Positions 1 to 8,832 are shown, numbered from the stretch's first letter. The stretch: DNA of 64,000 nt from Martelella mediterranea (GCF_021021415.1 NZ_JAINWJ010000007.1:1-64000); one strand, 5' to 3'. The notes: generated from the letters alone by a model not told the origin. Numbers and translations are program-made.

Positions 1-1135
1 CCGGGCGTGCCGGGGTTGCCGGCAAGGTCGGTATAGGAGCCATTGCCGACGGAGACCGTGACATCGCCGGTGGCTTCCGGGGTGACCGTCGCCGTCCAGG
101 TGGTGTCGTTGACCTTGGTCAGGTTCGACAGCGTGCCATTGCCAACGCTGACATCGCTGCCATCGAAGCCGGTTACGGGCTCGGAGAAGGTGAAGGTCAC
201 ATTGCCGGTCTGGCCGTTGTTTTCGATATCAACCACGACCGAGGGGCCGTCGACGTCGAAGGTCTCCGTGTCGGTGCCTTCGGAGCCAACATTACCGGCC
301 GTGTCGGTGTAGGAACCGTCGGTGACGGTGGCCGTGACTTCGCCATTGCCGGTCGGGGTGATCGTCGCCGTCCAGACCTGGTTTCCGTCGGCATCTTCCG
401 ACCAGGTGCCGTTCGTGCCGAGATCGGCGTTCTCCAGATCGAGGTCGGCTGCGGGATCGAAGCTGTTACGATCGGTATCCGGCGAGAAGGTCAGCACCAG
501 CGTGCCGTCCTGACCGTTATCGGTGATCTCGACGCCGACCGTCGGTGCGGTGCGGTCGAAGGGCTCACTGTCGGAGCCGGGCGTGCCCGGATTGCCGGCA
601 AGGTCGGTATAGGAACCATCGCCGACCGAAACAGTGACATCGCCGGTTACTTCCGGGGTGACCGTGGCGGTCCAGGTGGTGTCGTTGACCTTGGTGAGGT
701 TCGAGAGCGTGCCGTTGCCAACGCTGACATCGCCAGCCTCGAAACCGGTAACCGGCTCGGAGAAGGTGAAGGTCACATTGCCGGTCTGGCCGTTGTTCTC
801 GATATCAACCACCACGGACGGGCCGTCGACGTCGAAGGTCTCGGTGTCGACGCCTTCGGAGCCTTCATTGCCGGCCGTGTCGGTGTAGGAGCCATCGGTG
901 ACGGTGGCGGTCACTTCGCCATTGCCGGTGGGCGTGATCGTGGCGGTCCAAATCTGATTGCCGTCGGCATCTTCCGACCACGTACCGCCGGCCGGATCGA
1001 GGTGGGCGTTTTCCAGCACCAGATCGGTGGTCGGATCGAAGCTTGCGCGATCCGTATCCGGCGAGAAGGTCAGAACCAGTTCACCATTGTGGCCGTTATC
1101 GGCTATGTTAACGCTAACATCGGGCTCAGTAAGAT
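1..1135. repeat. Tandem 576-bp coding repeat in the adhesin gene
   Basis: The stretch from 1 to about 559 recurs at 577 to about 1135 with a period of 576 bp (192 codons); for example GGCAAGGTCGGTAT occurs at 21 and again at 597. Each unit encodes one pair of unlike Ig-like modules. The nucleotide match is high, with mostly scattered single-base differences, so the copies are recent or kept alike by recombination. More copies probably continue past the window edge. Confidence 0.85.
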
Positions 1136-1847
1136 CGAGCGTGGCTGTTTCCGTATCCGTCACCGGATTGCCGTCTTCGCCCGGAACCGGATTTCCATCC
1201 GGGTCAGTCACAGTACCGACGATCTCAACATCGCCCTCGGCAATGCCGTCGCGCGGTATGTCGTAGCTCCAGCTACCATCCTCGCCGACGGGGATCGGCT
1301 CCGACTTCACGATGTTGCCGTCGCCGTCCGGATAAGAGACCACCACGTACTCACCGGTGCTGTTGCCGGTGACTCGCACCTGGCCGGCTTCTGGGTCATC
1401 AACGACGTCTTCCACATCAACAGCCGGAAAGACTGGAGCTGCGTCATCGTCACCGCCGCCGCCAGCGAAGGCAAGGCCGCCGGCTGAGGCGGCGCCAAGG
1501 CCGCCAAGCGCGCCCCAGGGAAAGGCGCCGACGCTGTCCGCGCCGATTTCGGCAAAGGCGAAGTCGCTCCACGGACCCGAGGCATACTGGCCCCACCAGG
1601 CGATGCCGTCATCGTCGACCAGAACCAGTTCGTTGCGCTCATCGCCGAATTCGACGAAGAAATCGCCGATGGTGATCGTCTTGCCGTCGGCGGTCGCGAT
1701 CATCAGATCGTCGCCGCTCTGTTCGAAGGAAGTGACGCTTTCCGGGGCGAGCGGCAGCTTTACGACAGAGGCTTCGTCAAGCCGCAGACCCTGGGTGGAC
1801 TGACGATGCTGTGATCCGTCGTCCTTGTCGACAATGATTGCGTCCAT
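1..1847 (-). CDS. BapA-type repetitive surface adhesin, 5' part (3' end outside window)
   Basis: This open frame runs from an ATG at 1847 to the window edge without a stop, giving 615 visible codons. GAGGA lies 9 bases before the ATG. Residues 1-110 resemble the N-terminal prefix domain of BapA/LapA-like adhesins, and a Gly/Ala-rich linker follows at about 112-135. From about residue 140 there are tandem Ig-like (bacterial cadherin-like) modules of roughly 95 residues, rich in Asp, Thr and Val, with no Cys seen. Two module types alternate; one opens with VDGPSVVVDI, the other with a TFSPDTDR stretch. Members of this family are exported by type I secretion and mediate surface attachment and biofilm formation. 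The C-terminal secretion signal and transporter genes would lie beyond the window. Family assignment is firm; the ligand is unknown. Confidence 0.85.
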   Translation of the reverse strand, partial: MDAIIVDKDDGSQHRQSTQGLRLDEASVVKLPLAPESVTSFEQSGDDLMIATADGKTITIGDFFVEFGDERNELVLVDDDGIAWWGQYASGPWSDFAFAEIGADSVGAFPWGALGGLGAASAGGLAFAGGGGDDDAAPVFPAVDVEDVVDDPEAGQVRVTGNSTGEYVVVSYPDGDGNIVKSEPIPVGEDGSWSYDIPRDGIAEGDVEIVGTVTDPDGNPVPGEDGNPVTDTETATLDLTEPDVSVNIADNGHNGELVLTFSPDTDRASFDPTTDLVLENAHLDPAGGTWSEDADGNQIWTATITPTGNGEVTATVTDGSYTDTAGNEGSEGVDTETFDVDGPSVVVDIENNGQTGNVTFTFSEPVTGFEAGDVSVGNGTLSNLTKVNDTTWTATVTPEVTGDVTVSVGDGSYTDLAGNPGTPGSDSEPFDRTAPTVGVEITDNGQDGTLVLTFSPDTDRNSFDPAADLDLENADLGTNGTWSEDADGNQVWTATITPTGNGEVTATVTDGSYTDTAGNVGSEGTDTETFDVDGPSVVVDIENNGQTGNVTFTFSEPVTGFDGSDVSVGNGTLSNLTKVNDTTWTATVTPEATGDVTVSVGNGSYTDLAGNPGTP

Positions 1848-2453
1848 GATGCTTTTCCTCGAAGTTCGGTCAAAATGATAGCGCAACCACATCTCTCGGA
1901 TGTAATAACGCAGCTCTTTTGGCGCACATATTGAAATTGTTATGGAGACCCATGTGGCGACTTATGCCTTGCCACGTTAGCGGGGGTGACTATCTCAACT
2001 TCGCGCGTCGTGCAAGTGGCATAGTGACACTTTTATGAACCGGAGCTGAATTTTTGGGCTCCAATAAGCCGATGCTTTTCAATGACAAATTGGCTTGCGC
2101 GCAATCTTTCTCCATTAAAAGCCTTTGGAATCAGCAGTTTTTGTCATTTGATTAAAACAGACTATATGAAAGTACATGGAAGAAATTTAATGTTCGTCCA
2201 ACTGAAAAAAATTGTTAAGAAGACAAAGGAATAGTCCTTGCTGCGGGTCGCCAGCCCCAAAAAATCGTCCACACGTAGACTAAACCTATAATTGCGTCAT
2301 AAAACCGAGGACATTTCCGGCTCTTCGCACGGTCAGAGTCTGTCCGTGCGGCGAAAGGCAGCGACCGCCAGGCGAGATGAGCCTGCAGCGGTTGTGTCAC
2401 AACCGTCACCAAACCGGCACTGATGATCGACAGCGGTTCGAACAAGCCAACGC
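1848..2453. other. AT-rich non-coding stretch upstream of the adhesin gene
   Basis: These 606 bases are clearly richer in A+T than the surrounding genes. They separate the adhesin start (1847) from the stop of the M48 peptidase gene (2454), both on the minus strand. The stretch must hold the adhesin promoter. I see no convincing gene, tRNA or strong hairpin. The only open frame of note (2215-2445, minus) begins with TTG and has no recognisable motif. Confidence 0.6.
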
Positions 2454-3203
2454 CTACAGTTCCGCCGCGAGCTTTTCGGCGCGGGCGATGCGGATGTCGG
2501 AGGCCGGATGGAAATTGGTATAGCCAGATCGGCCAGCCGCCTTATCATCAGCCTGCATGATTTTCAGGAAACGCGCGACAGCGGCGGGGTCGTATCCCGC
2601 CTTCGCCAGCAAGCGGATCGCCATGGCATCGGCCTCCAGTTCCTGTTGGCGCGAAAGCTCGGCAACGCGCGCTCTCCTTTCAGCCAGAAGCGCCTTCACT
2701 TTTTCGCTGTCGGGAAGCAGCTCGGCGATCTGGTCGCTCGAAACAGCCGCCTGCGTGCCGGCACTGGAGCGCGCCGCAGCATGGCCGGAAAGCTTGTGGG
2801 CAATTTCATGGGCGATAACGGCGGCCACTTCCGAGTCATCGTCGGTCAGTTGCAATAGTTGCCGCGTCAGATAGATATCGCCGTCCGGCCCGAGAGCGGC
2901 ATTGGCAGTGGAGGCGTTCACAACCCGAATTGAAATCGGCGCTGTGCCGGCAGCAGCAGTCAGCTTTTCGCTGATCGCATCCACATCGCCCGATGCCTGC
3001 GCGTCTTTGAGCGCCCCGCCGGGCTTCGCCGCCGGATTGCTGCGAATTGTCTCCTCACGGCTTTGAGGTTGCCTCTCGGAAAGGGGTGAACCGATATTTT
3101 CGGATTGACATCCAGTCAGGCCCGCCAGAACCGCCAGAACCGGAATCCAGAGCCGCGCTCGGTGACTGCTGGTTGCCTGCAAAAGCCAACCAACGCTCGG
3201 CAT
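2454..3203 (-). CDS. M48-family metallopeptidase, lipoprotein
   Basis: A 249-residue zinc peptidase anchored as a lipoprotein. The chosen ATG at 3203 gives a positively charged N-terminus, a hydrophobic segment and the lipobox LTGC (Cys32); an upstream in-frame start at 3269 would bury this signal behind 22 extra residues. The zinc-binding HEIAH motif is near residue 132 and a third ligand, the Glu of ELEADAMA, near 189. This is the arrangement of BepA/LoiP-like peptidases, which act on envelope proteins at the outer membrane. The protein is shorter than BepA and lacks its TPR part. It has its own promoter region (3204-3377) and no obvious operon partner. The substrate is unknown. Confidence 0.85.
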   Translation of the reverse strand: MPSVGWLLQATSSHRARLWIPVLAVLAGLTGCQSENIGSPLSERQPQSREETIRSNPAAKPGGALKDAQASGDVDAISEKLTAAAGTAPISIRVVNASTANAALGPDGDIYLTRQLLQLTDDDSEVAAVIAHEIAHKLSGHAAARSSAGTQAAVSSDQIAELLPDSEKVKALLAERRARVAELSRQQELEADAMAIRLLAKAGYDPAAVARFLKIMQADDKAAGRSGYTNFHPASDIRIARAEKLAAEL

Positions 3204-3377
3204 ATCATGTATTCCCGTCATTCCGATAAACGTTCTCCACAAAAAGCACGTGCCGAATTTGCACAGCATCAGTGTCGCATATATCGGAGGTTTCTTCGCA
3301 GTTTATTGACGCCAACACCTGCTTTTTTTGCTGCACAATCACCTGTCATGTCCGGAAATTCTTTCCAGCACGCCGAC

Positions 3378-4211
3378 TCAGATCGCGGCCCGGAAGGCCG
3401 CCAATTTCTCGGCAACCCGGCTCTGAAATTCCGGATCGGCCAGCGGGATTTCCTGTTCCAGCGCCAGGAACGCGTCGATCAGCGCCGTGGCGACGATGAC
3501 GCCGTCGGCCACGCTTGCGACACCCGCGGCCATTTCCGGCGTCTTGACGCCGAAGCCGACCATGACGGGGAGCCGGACCTGCCGGCGGCAGCGTTCCACC
3601 GCTTCGGCAATCGCGTCCTGCGAGGCCGATGGGCCGCCGGTGGGGCCGACCACCGGTATGCAGTAGAGAAAACCGCCAAGCCCCGGCTGGTCCGCGGCAA
3701 AATCCTTGGCCTCCAGCGTTGGCGCCGCCAGCGGGATCATGTAGAGCCCGTGGCGGGCGAGCGCCTTCAACAGATCGCCCGCCTCGCGCAGCGGCAGGTC
3801 GGCGGCGATGATGCCGTCGATCCCGGCCTCGGCTGCCTTTTCAGCGAACCGCTCGTAGCCGAGCGCGATGATCGGGTTGGCATAGCCCATCAGCACCAGC
3901 GGTGTTGTGTCGTCCTCTTTGCGGAAAGCGGTGCAAAGCTCAAAGGTCTTTGAAAGATTGCCGCCGGCCGCCATCGCGCGCCGGTTCGCCTTCTGGATCG
4001 TCGCGCCATCGAGGATCGGGTCGGAAAACGGATAGCCGATCTCGATCAGGTCGATGCCGGCCTCCACGAATGTCTTCAGCCGGGCGAGGCTTTCCTCGAA
4101 GGTGGGGTCGCCGCCGACCGTGAAGGTCGCGAATGCCGTTCGCTTTTCCTTTCTAAGGCGGGCGAACATGGCGTCGATGCGGTTTTCGCGTTTGTCGGTC
4201 TTGCGCGCCAT
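3378..4211 (-). CDS. Tryptophan synthase alpha-like lyase, copy 1 (last gene of the operon)
   Basis: A 277-residue TIM-barrel protein that is clearly TrpA-like. The acid-base pair of TrpA is kept: Glu57 in LIEIGYPFSDP and Asp68 in ILDG, with the same 11-residue spacing as E49/D60 of Salmonella TrpA. The phosphate-binding region is partly changed: VGPTGG in loop 6, GFGVKT intact, and VATAL where TrpA has a GS pair. The ATG at 4211 has AGGA 8 bases upstream and follows the stop of the beta-like gene directly; ATG 4220 is an alternative overlapping start. TrpA cleaves indole-glycerol phosphate to indole and glyceraldehyde 3-phosphate. Here the gene lies in a sugar importer/kinase operon rather than with trpF, accD or folC, so I infer a related retro-aldol cleavage in a catabolic pathway, not tryptophan synthesis. 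Confidence 0.85.
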   Translation of the reverse strand: MARKTDKRENRIDAMFARLRKEKRTAFATFTVGGDPTFEESLARLKTFVEAGIDLIEIGYPFSDPILDGATIQKANRRAMAAGGNLSKTFELCTAFRKEDDTTPLVLMGYANPIIALGYERFAEKAAEAGIDGIIAADLPLREAGDLLKALARHGLYMIPLAAPTLEAKDFAADQPGLGGFLYCIPVVGPTGGPSASQDAIAEAVERCRRQVRLPVMVGFGVKTPEMAAGVASVADGVIVATALIDAFLALEQEIPLADPEFQSRVAEKLAAFRAAI

Positions 4212-4212
4212 A

Positions 4213-5400
4213 TCAGTCATCCTGCCAGAGAAAATCGATGTCCTTGTCGCCCGAAGACGGCGCCATCACCACGACCGTCTCATGCGGCTCCATGGTCCGC
4301 GCCACATGCTCTGCAGCGGCGAGCGCGTGTCCCGCCTCCAGGCAGAGCAACACGCCCTCGGTCTCGGCGAGACGGCGCACGGCGGCGCGGGCCTCGCTAT
4401 CCGTCACCGAAACGGTCTCGACCCGGCGGCGATGGACGAGATCGGCAAGCTGCGGCGCGGAACCCGGATAGGCAAGCCCCGGCGCGATCGAGGCGGCCGG
4501 CAATATCTGCCCTTCCGCGTCGGACAGAACCAGGGTCTCCGCCCCGTGGAAGATGCCGCGCTGGCCGTGCGACAGCCTCGCGGCGTGGAGCGCACCCGGC
4601 TCTCCGGTGCCCGCCGCTTCCACCGCGACCAGCCGGATGGAGAGGTCATCGACGAAGGACGAGAACAGGCCGATGGTGGAGGAGCCGCCGCCGACGGCGG
4701 AAAACACCGCTGCCGGGAAGATGCCGCCCTCGATGAGTTGGAGCCGGGTTTCCTTGCCGATGACCGACTGGAAGGCCGCGACCATCTCGGGATAAGGATG
4801 CGGGCCGATCGGCGCGCCGGCGAGATAGGCATCGGTGTCGGAATGGCCCATCCAATGACGGATCGCGGCGCTGGTGGCCGCACTCAGCGCCCGGTCGGCA
4901 TCGTCGACGATCTCGAGCTTCGCCCCGAACAGGCGCATTTTCTTCACCGCCGCGGCCTGCTGCGCGGCATCGCGCGTGCCCATATAGATGGTGCAGCCCA
5001 TGCCGAAACGCGCGGCGGTGGCCGCTGCGGCGATGCCGTTCTGACCCGAACCGGTGTCGGTGACGACGGCGGAAAGCCCCATGCGGCGCGCCAAAAGGCA
5101 CTGGCCGACCGCCGAATTGGCGTAATTGCCGCCATTGAAGGTCAGGTCGTCGCGCTTGAGCACGATTCGCGCGCCACCGGCGCGCGACGGAAAGGCCGGG
5201 ATATCGAACAGCGGCGTCGGGCGGCCGACGAAGCGGTTGAGAAGGAAGGTCAGTTCCGTATGGAAGGCCGGATCCGCCCACGCCTCGCGAAACGCCGCCT
5301 CCAGCCTGTCGAGCACCGGAAGCAGGACGGGCGCGACGAACTGGCCGCCGAACGTGCCGTAGCGGCCCGGCCGCGCCTCCCGCTTTTGCATGCGCGCCAT
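4213..5400 (-). CDS. Tryptophan synthase beta-like pseudoenzyme lacking the PLP lysine
   Basis: A 395-residue protein collinear with TrpB from the N-terminal RYGTFGGQFV stretch to the C-terminal GDKD. In TrpB the cofactor lysine sits in GAHKINN (K87); here the aligned segment is GGNYANS and Tyr93 (codon TAC at 5122-5124) takes its place. Other PLP-site residues also differ: E109 aligns with Asp115, H115 with Asn121 (GSGQNG), GGGSN with GGGSS, and the S377 region LSGRGDKD with PSSGDKD. No frame break or stop is present, so the gene looks selected for. The start at 5400 has GAGG 6 bases upstream and lies 1 base after the permease stop. It may serve as a non-catalytic partner of an alpha-like lyase, or carry out PLP-free chemistry. 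Alignment is from memory of TrpB. Confidence 0.85.
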   Translation of the reverse strand: MARMQKREARPGRYGTFGGQFVAPVLLPVLDRLEAAFREAWADPAFHTELTFLLNRFVGRPTPLFDIPAFPSRAGGARIVLKRDDLTFNGGNYANSAVGQCLLARRMGLSAVVTDTGSGQNGIAAAATAARFGMGCTIYMGTRDAAQQAAAVKKMRLFGAKLEIVDDADRALSAATSAAIRHWMGHSDTDAYLAGAPIGPHPYPEMVAAFQSVIGKETRLQLIEGGIFPAAVFSAVGGGSSTIGLFSSFVDDLSIRLVAVEAAGTGEPGALHAARLSHGQRGIFHGAETLVLSDAEGQILPAASIAPGLAYPGSAPQLADLVHRRRVETVSVTDSEARAAVRRLAETEGVLLCLEAGHALAAAEHVARTMEPHETVVVMAPSSGDKDIDFLWQDD

Positions 5401-5401
5401 G

Positions 5402-6334
5402 TCAGCCTCTTTCCTTACCCGCGCGGCGCACGAGCACGGCGGCGAGAATGATGGTTCCGGTGATGATATCCTGCAGGAAGGTGGAGACCCCGAGAATGGT
5501 GAGCCCGTTGCCGATGACGGCGATGATCGCCGCCCCCACCAGCGTGCCCGGAACATTGGCCTCGCCCTCGCGAAACGCGGTCATGCCGAGGAACACCGCC
5601 GCATAGGCCGAGAGCAGATAGCCGCCGCCGCCCGTCGGCCCCGCGGAGCCGATGCGCGCGGTGAGCAGAATGCCGACCAGCGCGGAGAACACGGCAGACA
5701 CAATGAAGGCGAACATGGTGTTGGAGACAATCCGCACGCCCGCAAGCCTTGCTGCCTCGCGATTGCCGCCGATCGCATAAAGCCGCCGCCCGATCTCGAA
5801 CTTGTCGAGGATCAGCCAGGCGAGGATCGCGATACCGATCAGCCACCAGGTCAGCGTCGGCAGGCCAAGGGTGCGGCCGCGGCCGATATCGCGGAAGGCA
5901 GCGGGTATGTCGCCGAACAGCGTCGCGCCCTCGCTGAGCCAGAAGGTGATGCCGCCAACGATCGTGCCGACCGCAAGCGTGGCGATGAAGGACAGCACCT
6001 CGAAGCGGGCGACCACGAAGCCGGAGACCATGCCGAACACGGAGGCCGCCGCCAGCACGATGACGCAGGCAAGCGGCGCCGGCACGCCGGCCTTGAACAG
6101 CACCACCACAAAAATCCCGCCAAAGGACACGATCGAGGCGGTCGAAAGGTCGAACTCGCCGACCGCCATGACCACGGTCGCGCCGATCGCGACAATGGCG
6201 AGCAGGGTCATCTGCTGGGTGATGTTGATCAGGTTGTTCGCCGAACCGAAGGCGTTCGGAGACGCGATCGAGAAGGCGATAATGATGACGACAAGCGCGG
6301 CAAGCGTGCCGTAACGTCTGACAAGGCCGGTCAT
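5402..6334 (-). CDS. Ribose-type sugar ABC transporter permease
   Basis: A 310-residue inner-membrane permease of the RbsC/XylH/AraH family (BPD_transp_2). It has about eight to ten hydrophobic segments and a conserved cytoplasmic stretch around GGNREAARLAGV, typical of the coupling region in this family. The start overlaps the ATPase stop by four bases (ATGA), so the two are translationally coupled, and the beta-like gene follows one base after its stop. It would form the membrane channel of a single importer with the adjacent ATPase and binding protein. The sugar cannot be named from the sequence; family members carry pentoses, hexoses, polyols and nucleosides. Confidence 0.92.
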   Translation of the reverse strand: MTGLVRRYGTLAALVVIIIAFSIASPNAFGSANNLINITQQMTLLAIVAIGATVVMAVGEFDLSTASIVSFGGIFVVVLFKAGVPAPLACVIVLAAASVFGMVSGFVVARFEVLSFIATLAVGTIVGGITFWLSEGATLFGDIPAAFRDIGRGRTLGLPTLTWWLIGIAILAWLILDKFEIGRRLYAIGGNREAARLAGVRIVSNTMFAFIVSAVFSALVGILLTARIGSAGPTGGGGYLLSAYAAVFLGMTAFREGEANVPGTLVGAAIIAVIGNGLTILGVSTFLQDIITGTIILAAVLVRRAGKERG

Positions 6335-7845
6335 GCAGCGGGGTCTTTCCGTGATTGATGTTGAAAGGCGGCGTCGATAATGCGCTCGGGCGTGAGCGTC
6401 TCGCCGGCAAGTTCCGCGGTCACCTCGCCCCCGGCCATCACGAGAACGCGGGCGGACAGCGCCAGCAACTCGTCCATGTCCGAGGTCGTCATCAGCACCG
6501 CCGCGCCCTCATCGGCGAAACGGCGCGCGACCGCGTGGATTTCCGCCTTGGCGCCGACATCGACGCCGCGCGTCGGCTCGTCCAGGATAAGGAGCCGGAT
6601 CGGCCGCCCGAACCAGCGGCCGAAGAGAAGCTTCTGCTGATTGCCGCCCGACAGTGTCAGCGGCTTGGCGAAGGGCGATCCCATCTTGACCGACAGCGCC
6701 TCGCGCACCTCCTGCGTGCGGCGCTTCAGCGCGGCAACGCTGGTCCAGGGCAGGCCGGATGACGCCCGCACCGAGGCCAGATTGGCGATAGCGAGGTTTT
6801 CGGCAATCGTGCGGCTCACGATCAGCCCCTCATGGCGGCGATCCTCCGGCACATAGGCCCCGCCGCGCTTGATCCGGTCGTCGATCCGGCCGGGACGCAA
6901 CGGTTTGTCCTCAAGGCTGATTGCGCCCACGCCGTGCGAAGTCGCGCCCCAGATGATCTTCATCAGCGAAGACCGGCCCGCGCCGATAAGCCCGTAAAGG
7001 CCGAGAATTTCGCCGGCCCGGATGTCGAAGGAAACCCGTGAGCCGTGGTCGCCGAAAGGCAGATCGCGGACCTTCAGCACGGTCGGCGCGTCGACCGTCA
7101 TCGGCCCCGGCGTCAAACGCACCTCTTCGCGTCCGGACATCAGGCGCACGAGACCGGCGCGGTCGATATCGCCGATGGCCCCTGCCCCGGCGGTCGCCCC
7201 GTTTCTGAGCACCGTGAACCGGTCGCAGATTTCCATCACCTCATCCAGCCGGTGCGAGATGAAGATGACGGCGACGCCGCGTTCGGCAAGTCGCGCCACA
7301 GCCCGGTAAAGCCTGCGCGCCTCGCCATCGGACAGCGAGGCCGTGGGCTCGTCCATCACGACCAGCCGCGCCGGTTCGCCGATCAGCGCGCGGATGATCT
7401 CGACAAGCTGTTTCTGGCCGGTCGTCAGCCGCGCCGCGGGCACGTCAAGCGGCAGGTCGGGCGCGATATCGCGCGCGGTCTCGGCGATCTCGGCGGCCAT
7501 TTGCCGGCGGTCGATGAACAAGCCGCGTTTCGGGTAGCGCCGGCCGACGAACGCATTTTCCACCGCGGTGAAATGCGGCACCAGGCTCAATTCCTGATGG
7601 ATGAAGCGAAAGCCGAGGGCCTCGGCATGGCGCACGTTCTCGATCTCGACCGGCTTGCCATCGATGCGAATCTCGCCCGCATCCGGGGCGATCAGGCCGG
7701 AAAGCGTCTTGATCAGCGTCGACTTTCCGGCGCCGTTTTCGCCCAGAAGCCCGTGCACGGAGCCGGCCTCGACCGCAAGGTCGGCGCCGGCCAGCGCGCG
7801 CGCGCCGCTGAAGCGCTTTTCAAGCCCCTTGATGCTCAGCAACAT
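6331..7845 (-). CDS. Ribose-type sugar ABC transporter ATPase (two fused ATP-binding domains)
   Basis: A 504-residue ATPase with the duplicated architecture of RbsA/XylG/MglA. The first domain has a full Walker A (GENGAGKST, residues 35-43), the signature-like LTTGQKQ, and Walker B VVMDEPTASL. The second has the degenerate Walker A usual for this family (GLIGAGRSSL, about 285), the signature LSGGNQQK, and LLILDEPTRGVDVGAK. It powers uptake through the neighbouring permease. A 70-base gap with a hairpin separates it from the binding-protein gene upstream, so it is probably expressed below the binding protein, as is usual. Confidence 0.93.
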   Translation of the reverse strand: MLLSIKGLEKRFSGARALAGADLAVEAGSVHGLLGENGAGKSTLIKTLSGLIAPDAGEIRIDGKPVEIENVRHAEALGFRFIHQELSLVPHFTAVENAFVGRRYPKRGLFIDRRQMAAEIAETARDIAPDLPLDVPAARLTTGQKQLVEIIRALIGEPARLVVMDEPTASLSDGEARRLYRAVARLAERGVAVIFISHRLDEVMEICDRFTVLRNGATAGAGAIGDIDRAGLVRLMSGREEVRLTPGPMTVDAPTVLKVRDLPFGDHGSRVSFDIRAGEILGLYGLIGAGRSSLMKIIWGATSHGVGAISLEDKPLRPGRIDDRIKRGGAYVPEDRRHEGLIVSRTIAENLAIANLASVRASSGLPWTSVAALKRRTQEVREALSVKMGSPFAKPLTLSGGNQQKLLFGRWFGRPIRLLILDEPTRGVDVGAKAEIHAVARRFADEGAAVLMTTSDMDELLALSARVLVMAGGEVTAELAGETLTPERIIDAAFQHQSRKDPAA

Positions 7846-7872
7846 GTTGATTGTCCCGCGAAAGGTGAAAGG

Positions 7873-7898
7873 CGGAGCCGCGGCTATCGGCGGCTCCG
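7873..7898 (-). other. Intercistronic hairpin between binding-protein and ATPase genes
   Basis: CGGAGCCG (7873-7880) and CGGCTCCG (7891-7898) form a perfect 8-bp stem around a 10-base loop, 17 bases past the binding-protein stop. No T-run follows on the minus strand, so it should not stop transcription fully. Such hairpins often protect the upstream message and keep binding protein in excess over ATPase and permease. Confidence 0.6.
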
Positions 7899-7914
7899 GT
7901 TTCGAAACGGCCCG

Positions 7915-8832
7915 TCAGGGGCAGGTCACGCCAAGCGATTCCGGCGTGATCATCACCGCCGGCACGTAGATTTCATCGCTTTCGGCAGCGCCGCCGGCGA
8001 GGATTTTCTCGAGCTCTTCAGCGCCAACCGCCGCCATGCCGGGGAAGTCCTGGCGGAAGGTGGCCTTAAAATGGGTGCAGGACTTGATCATGTCGACCGC
8101 CTGTTCGTTGCCATCGATGCCCATGATGATCAGCTTGGACTCCGGCAGTTCCGATTCCGTCGCCAGTTCCGCGCCGATGCCCGGATCGTCGAAAGCGGCC
8201 CAGACGCCGTCGATCTGGTCGCCATATTGCCGCAGGATGTTTTCCATGGCGATGCGGCCGTCATCGACCGGGCCCGGCACCTTGACGAAGTGATCGGCGA
8301 TCACCTTGATATCCGGATATGCCTTCAGCGTCTCATCCAGTCCGAGTTCGCGCTGATGCACGCCCGGATGGGCGGAGTGATAGAACTTGACGATATTGCC
8401 CTTGCCGTCCAGCGCCTTGAACAGCGCTTCGGAAAGCTGGGTTCCGAGCTCGAAATTGTTGGAGGTCACGTTGACATCGACATTGTCGTGCTTCGAGCCG
8501 TCAAGCGAGATCACCGGAATGCCGGCCTCGGCAGCCATCGCGACCTGGTCGCCGACCTGGGCGGGATCCGTCGAGATCAGCACGATGGCATCAGCCTTGG
8601 CGTTGACCGTGTCTTCCATGCGCGAGGCGAGCTGGCCGAAATCGTTGCGGGTGTCGATGATGGTGACATCCCAGCCGCGCTTCTCGCCTTCCGCCTTGAA
8701 GCTCTGCGCCATCTCGTTGGTCGGGATCGAGCTGATATAGGGGGTGAGAATGGTGACGTCCGTCGCGAACGCGGCGGTCGTGCTGGCAAGTGACAGCGCG
8801 AAGGCTGCAAGTGTGGACTTGATCATTTTCAT
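7915..8832 (-). CDS. Sugar ABC transporter periplasmic binding protein (ribose/LacI-fold type)
   Basis: A 305-residue secreted binding protein. Residues 1-23 form a standard signal peptide ending near AAFA, and the rest matches the two-lobe Peripla_BP_4 fold of RbsB-like proteins, with ADAIVLISTDP and GIPVISLDG in the first lobe and a QIDGVWAAFDDPGIGA stretch in the second. GAGGAA lies upstream of the ATG. It delivers the operon's substrate to the permease and ATPase encoded downstream. The pathway ligand is unknown; because the same operon has a kinase and TrpA-like lyases, a sugar or sugar-conjugate bearing a glycerol-like end is a reasonable inference. Confidence 0.92.
   Translation of the reverse strand: MKMIKSTLAAFALSLASTTAAFATDVTILTPYISSIPTNEMAQSFKAEGEKRGWDVTIIDTRNDFGQLASRMEDTVNAKADAIVLISTDPAQVGDQVAMAAEAGIPVISLDGSKHDNVDVNVTSNNFELGTQLSEALFKALDGKGNIVKFYHSAHPGVHQRELGLDETLKAYPDIKVIADHFVKVPGPVDDGRIAMENILRQYGDQIDGVWAAFDDPGIGAELATESELPESKLIIMGIDGNEQAVDMIKSCTHFKATFRQDFPGMAAVGAEELEKILAGGAAESDEIYVPAVMITPESLGVTCP

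Noticed and set aside
1-1152. CRISPR or satellite array
   Set aside because: The repeats are 576 bp long, in frame and coding; there are no short repeats with unique spacers.
2215-2445. A 76-codon minus-strand frame after the M48 gene
   Set aside because: It starts with TTG, has no SD and no motif, and lies in AT-rich spacer DNA.
4213-5400. Annotation as ordinary biosynthetic TrpB
   Set aside because: The PLP lysine and several cofactor contacts are absent and the genes around it are for sugar import and phosphorylation.
7045-8793. A 582-codon plus-strand frame over the ABC ATPase and binding-protein genes
   Set aside because: It crosses two well-supported minus-strand genes and their gap, and the product has no recognisable motif.
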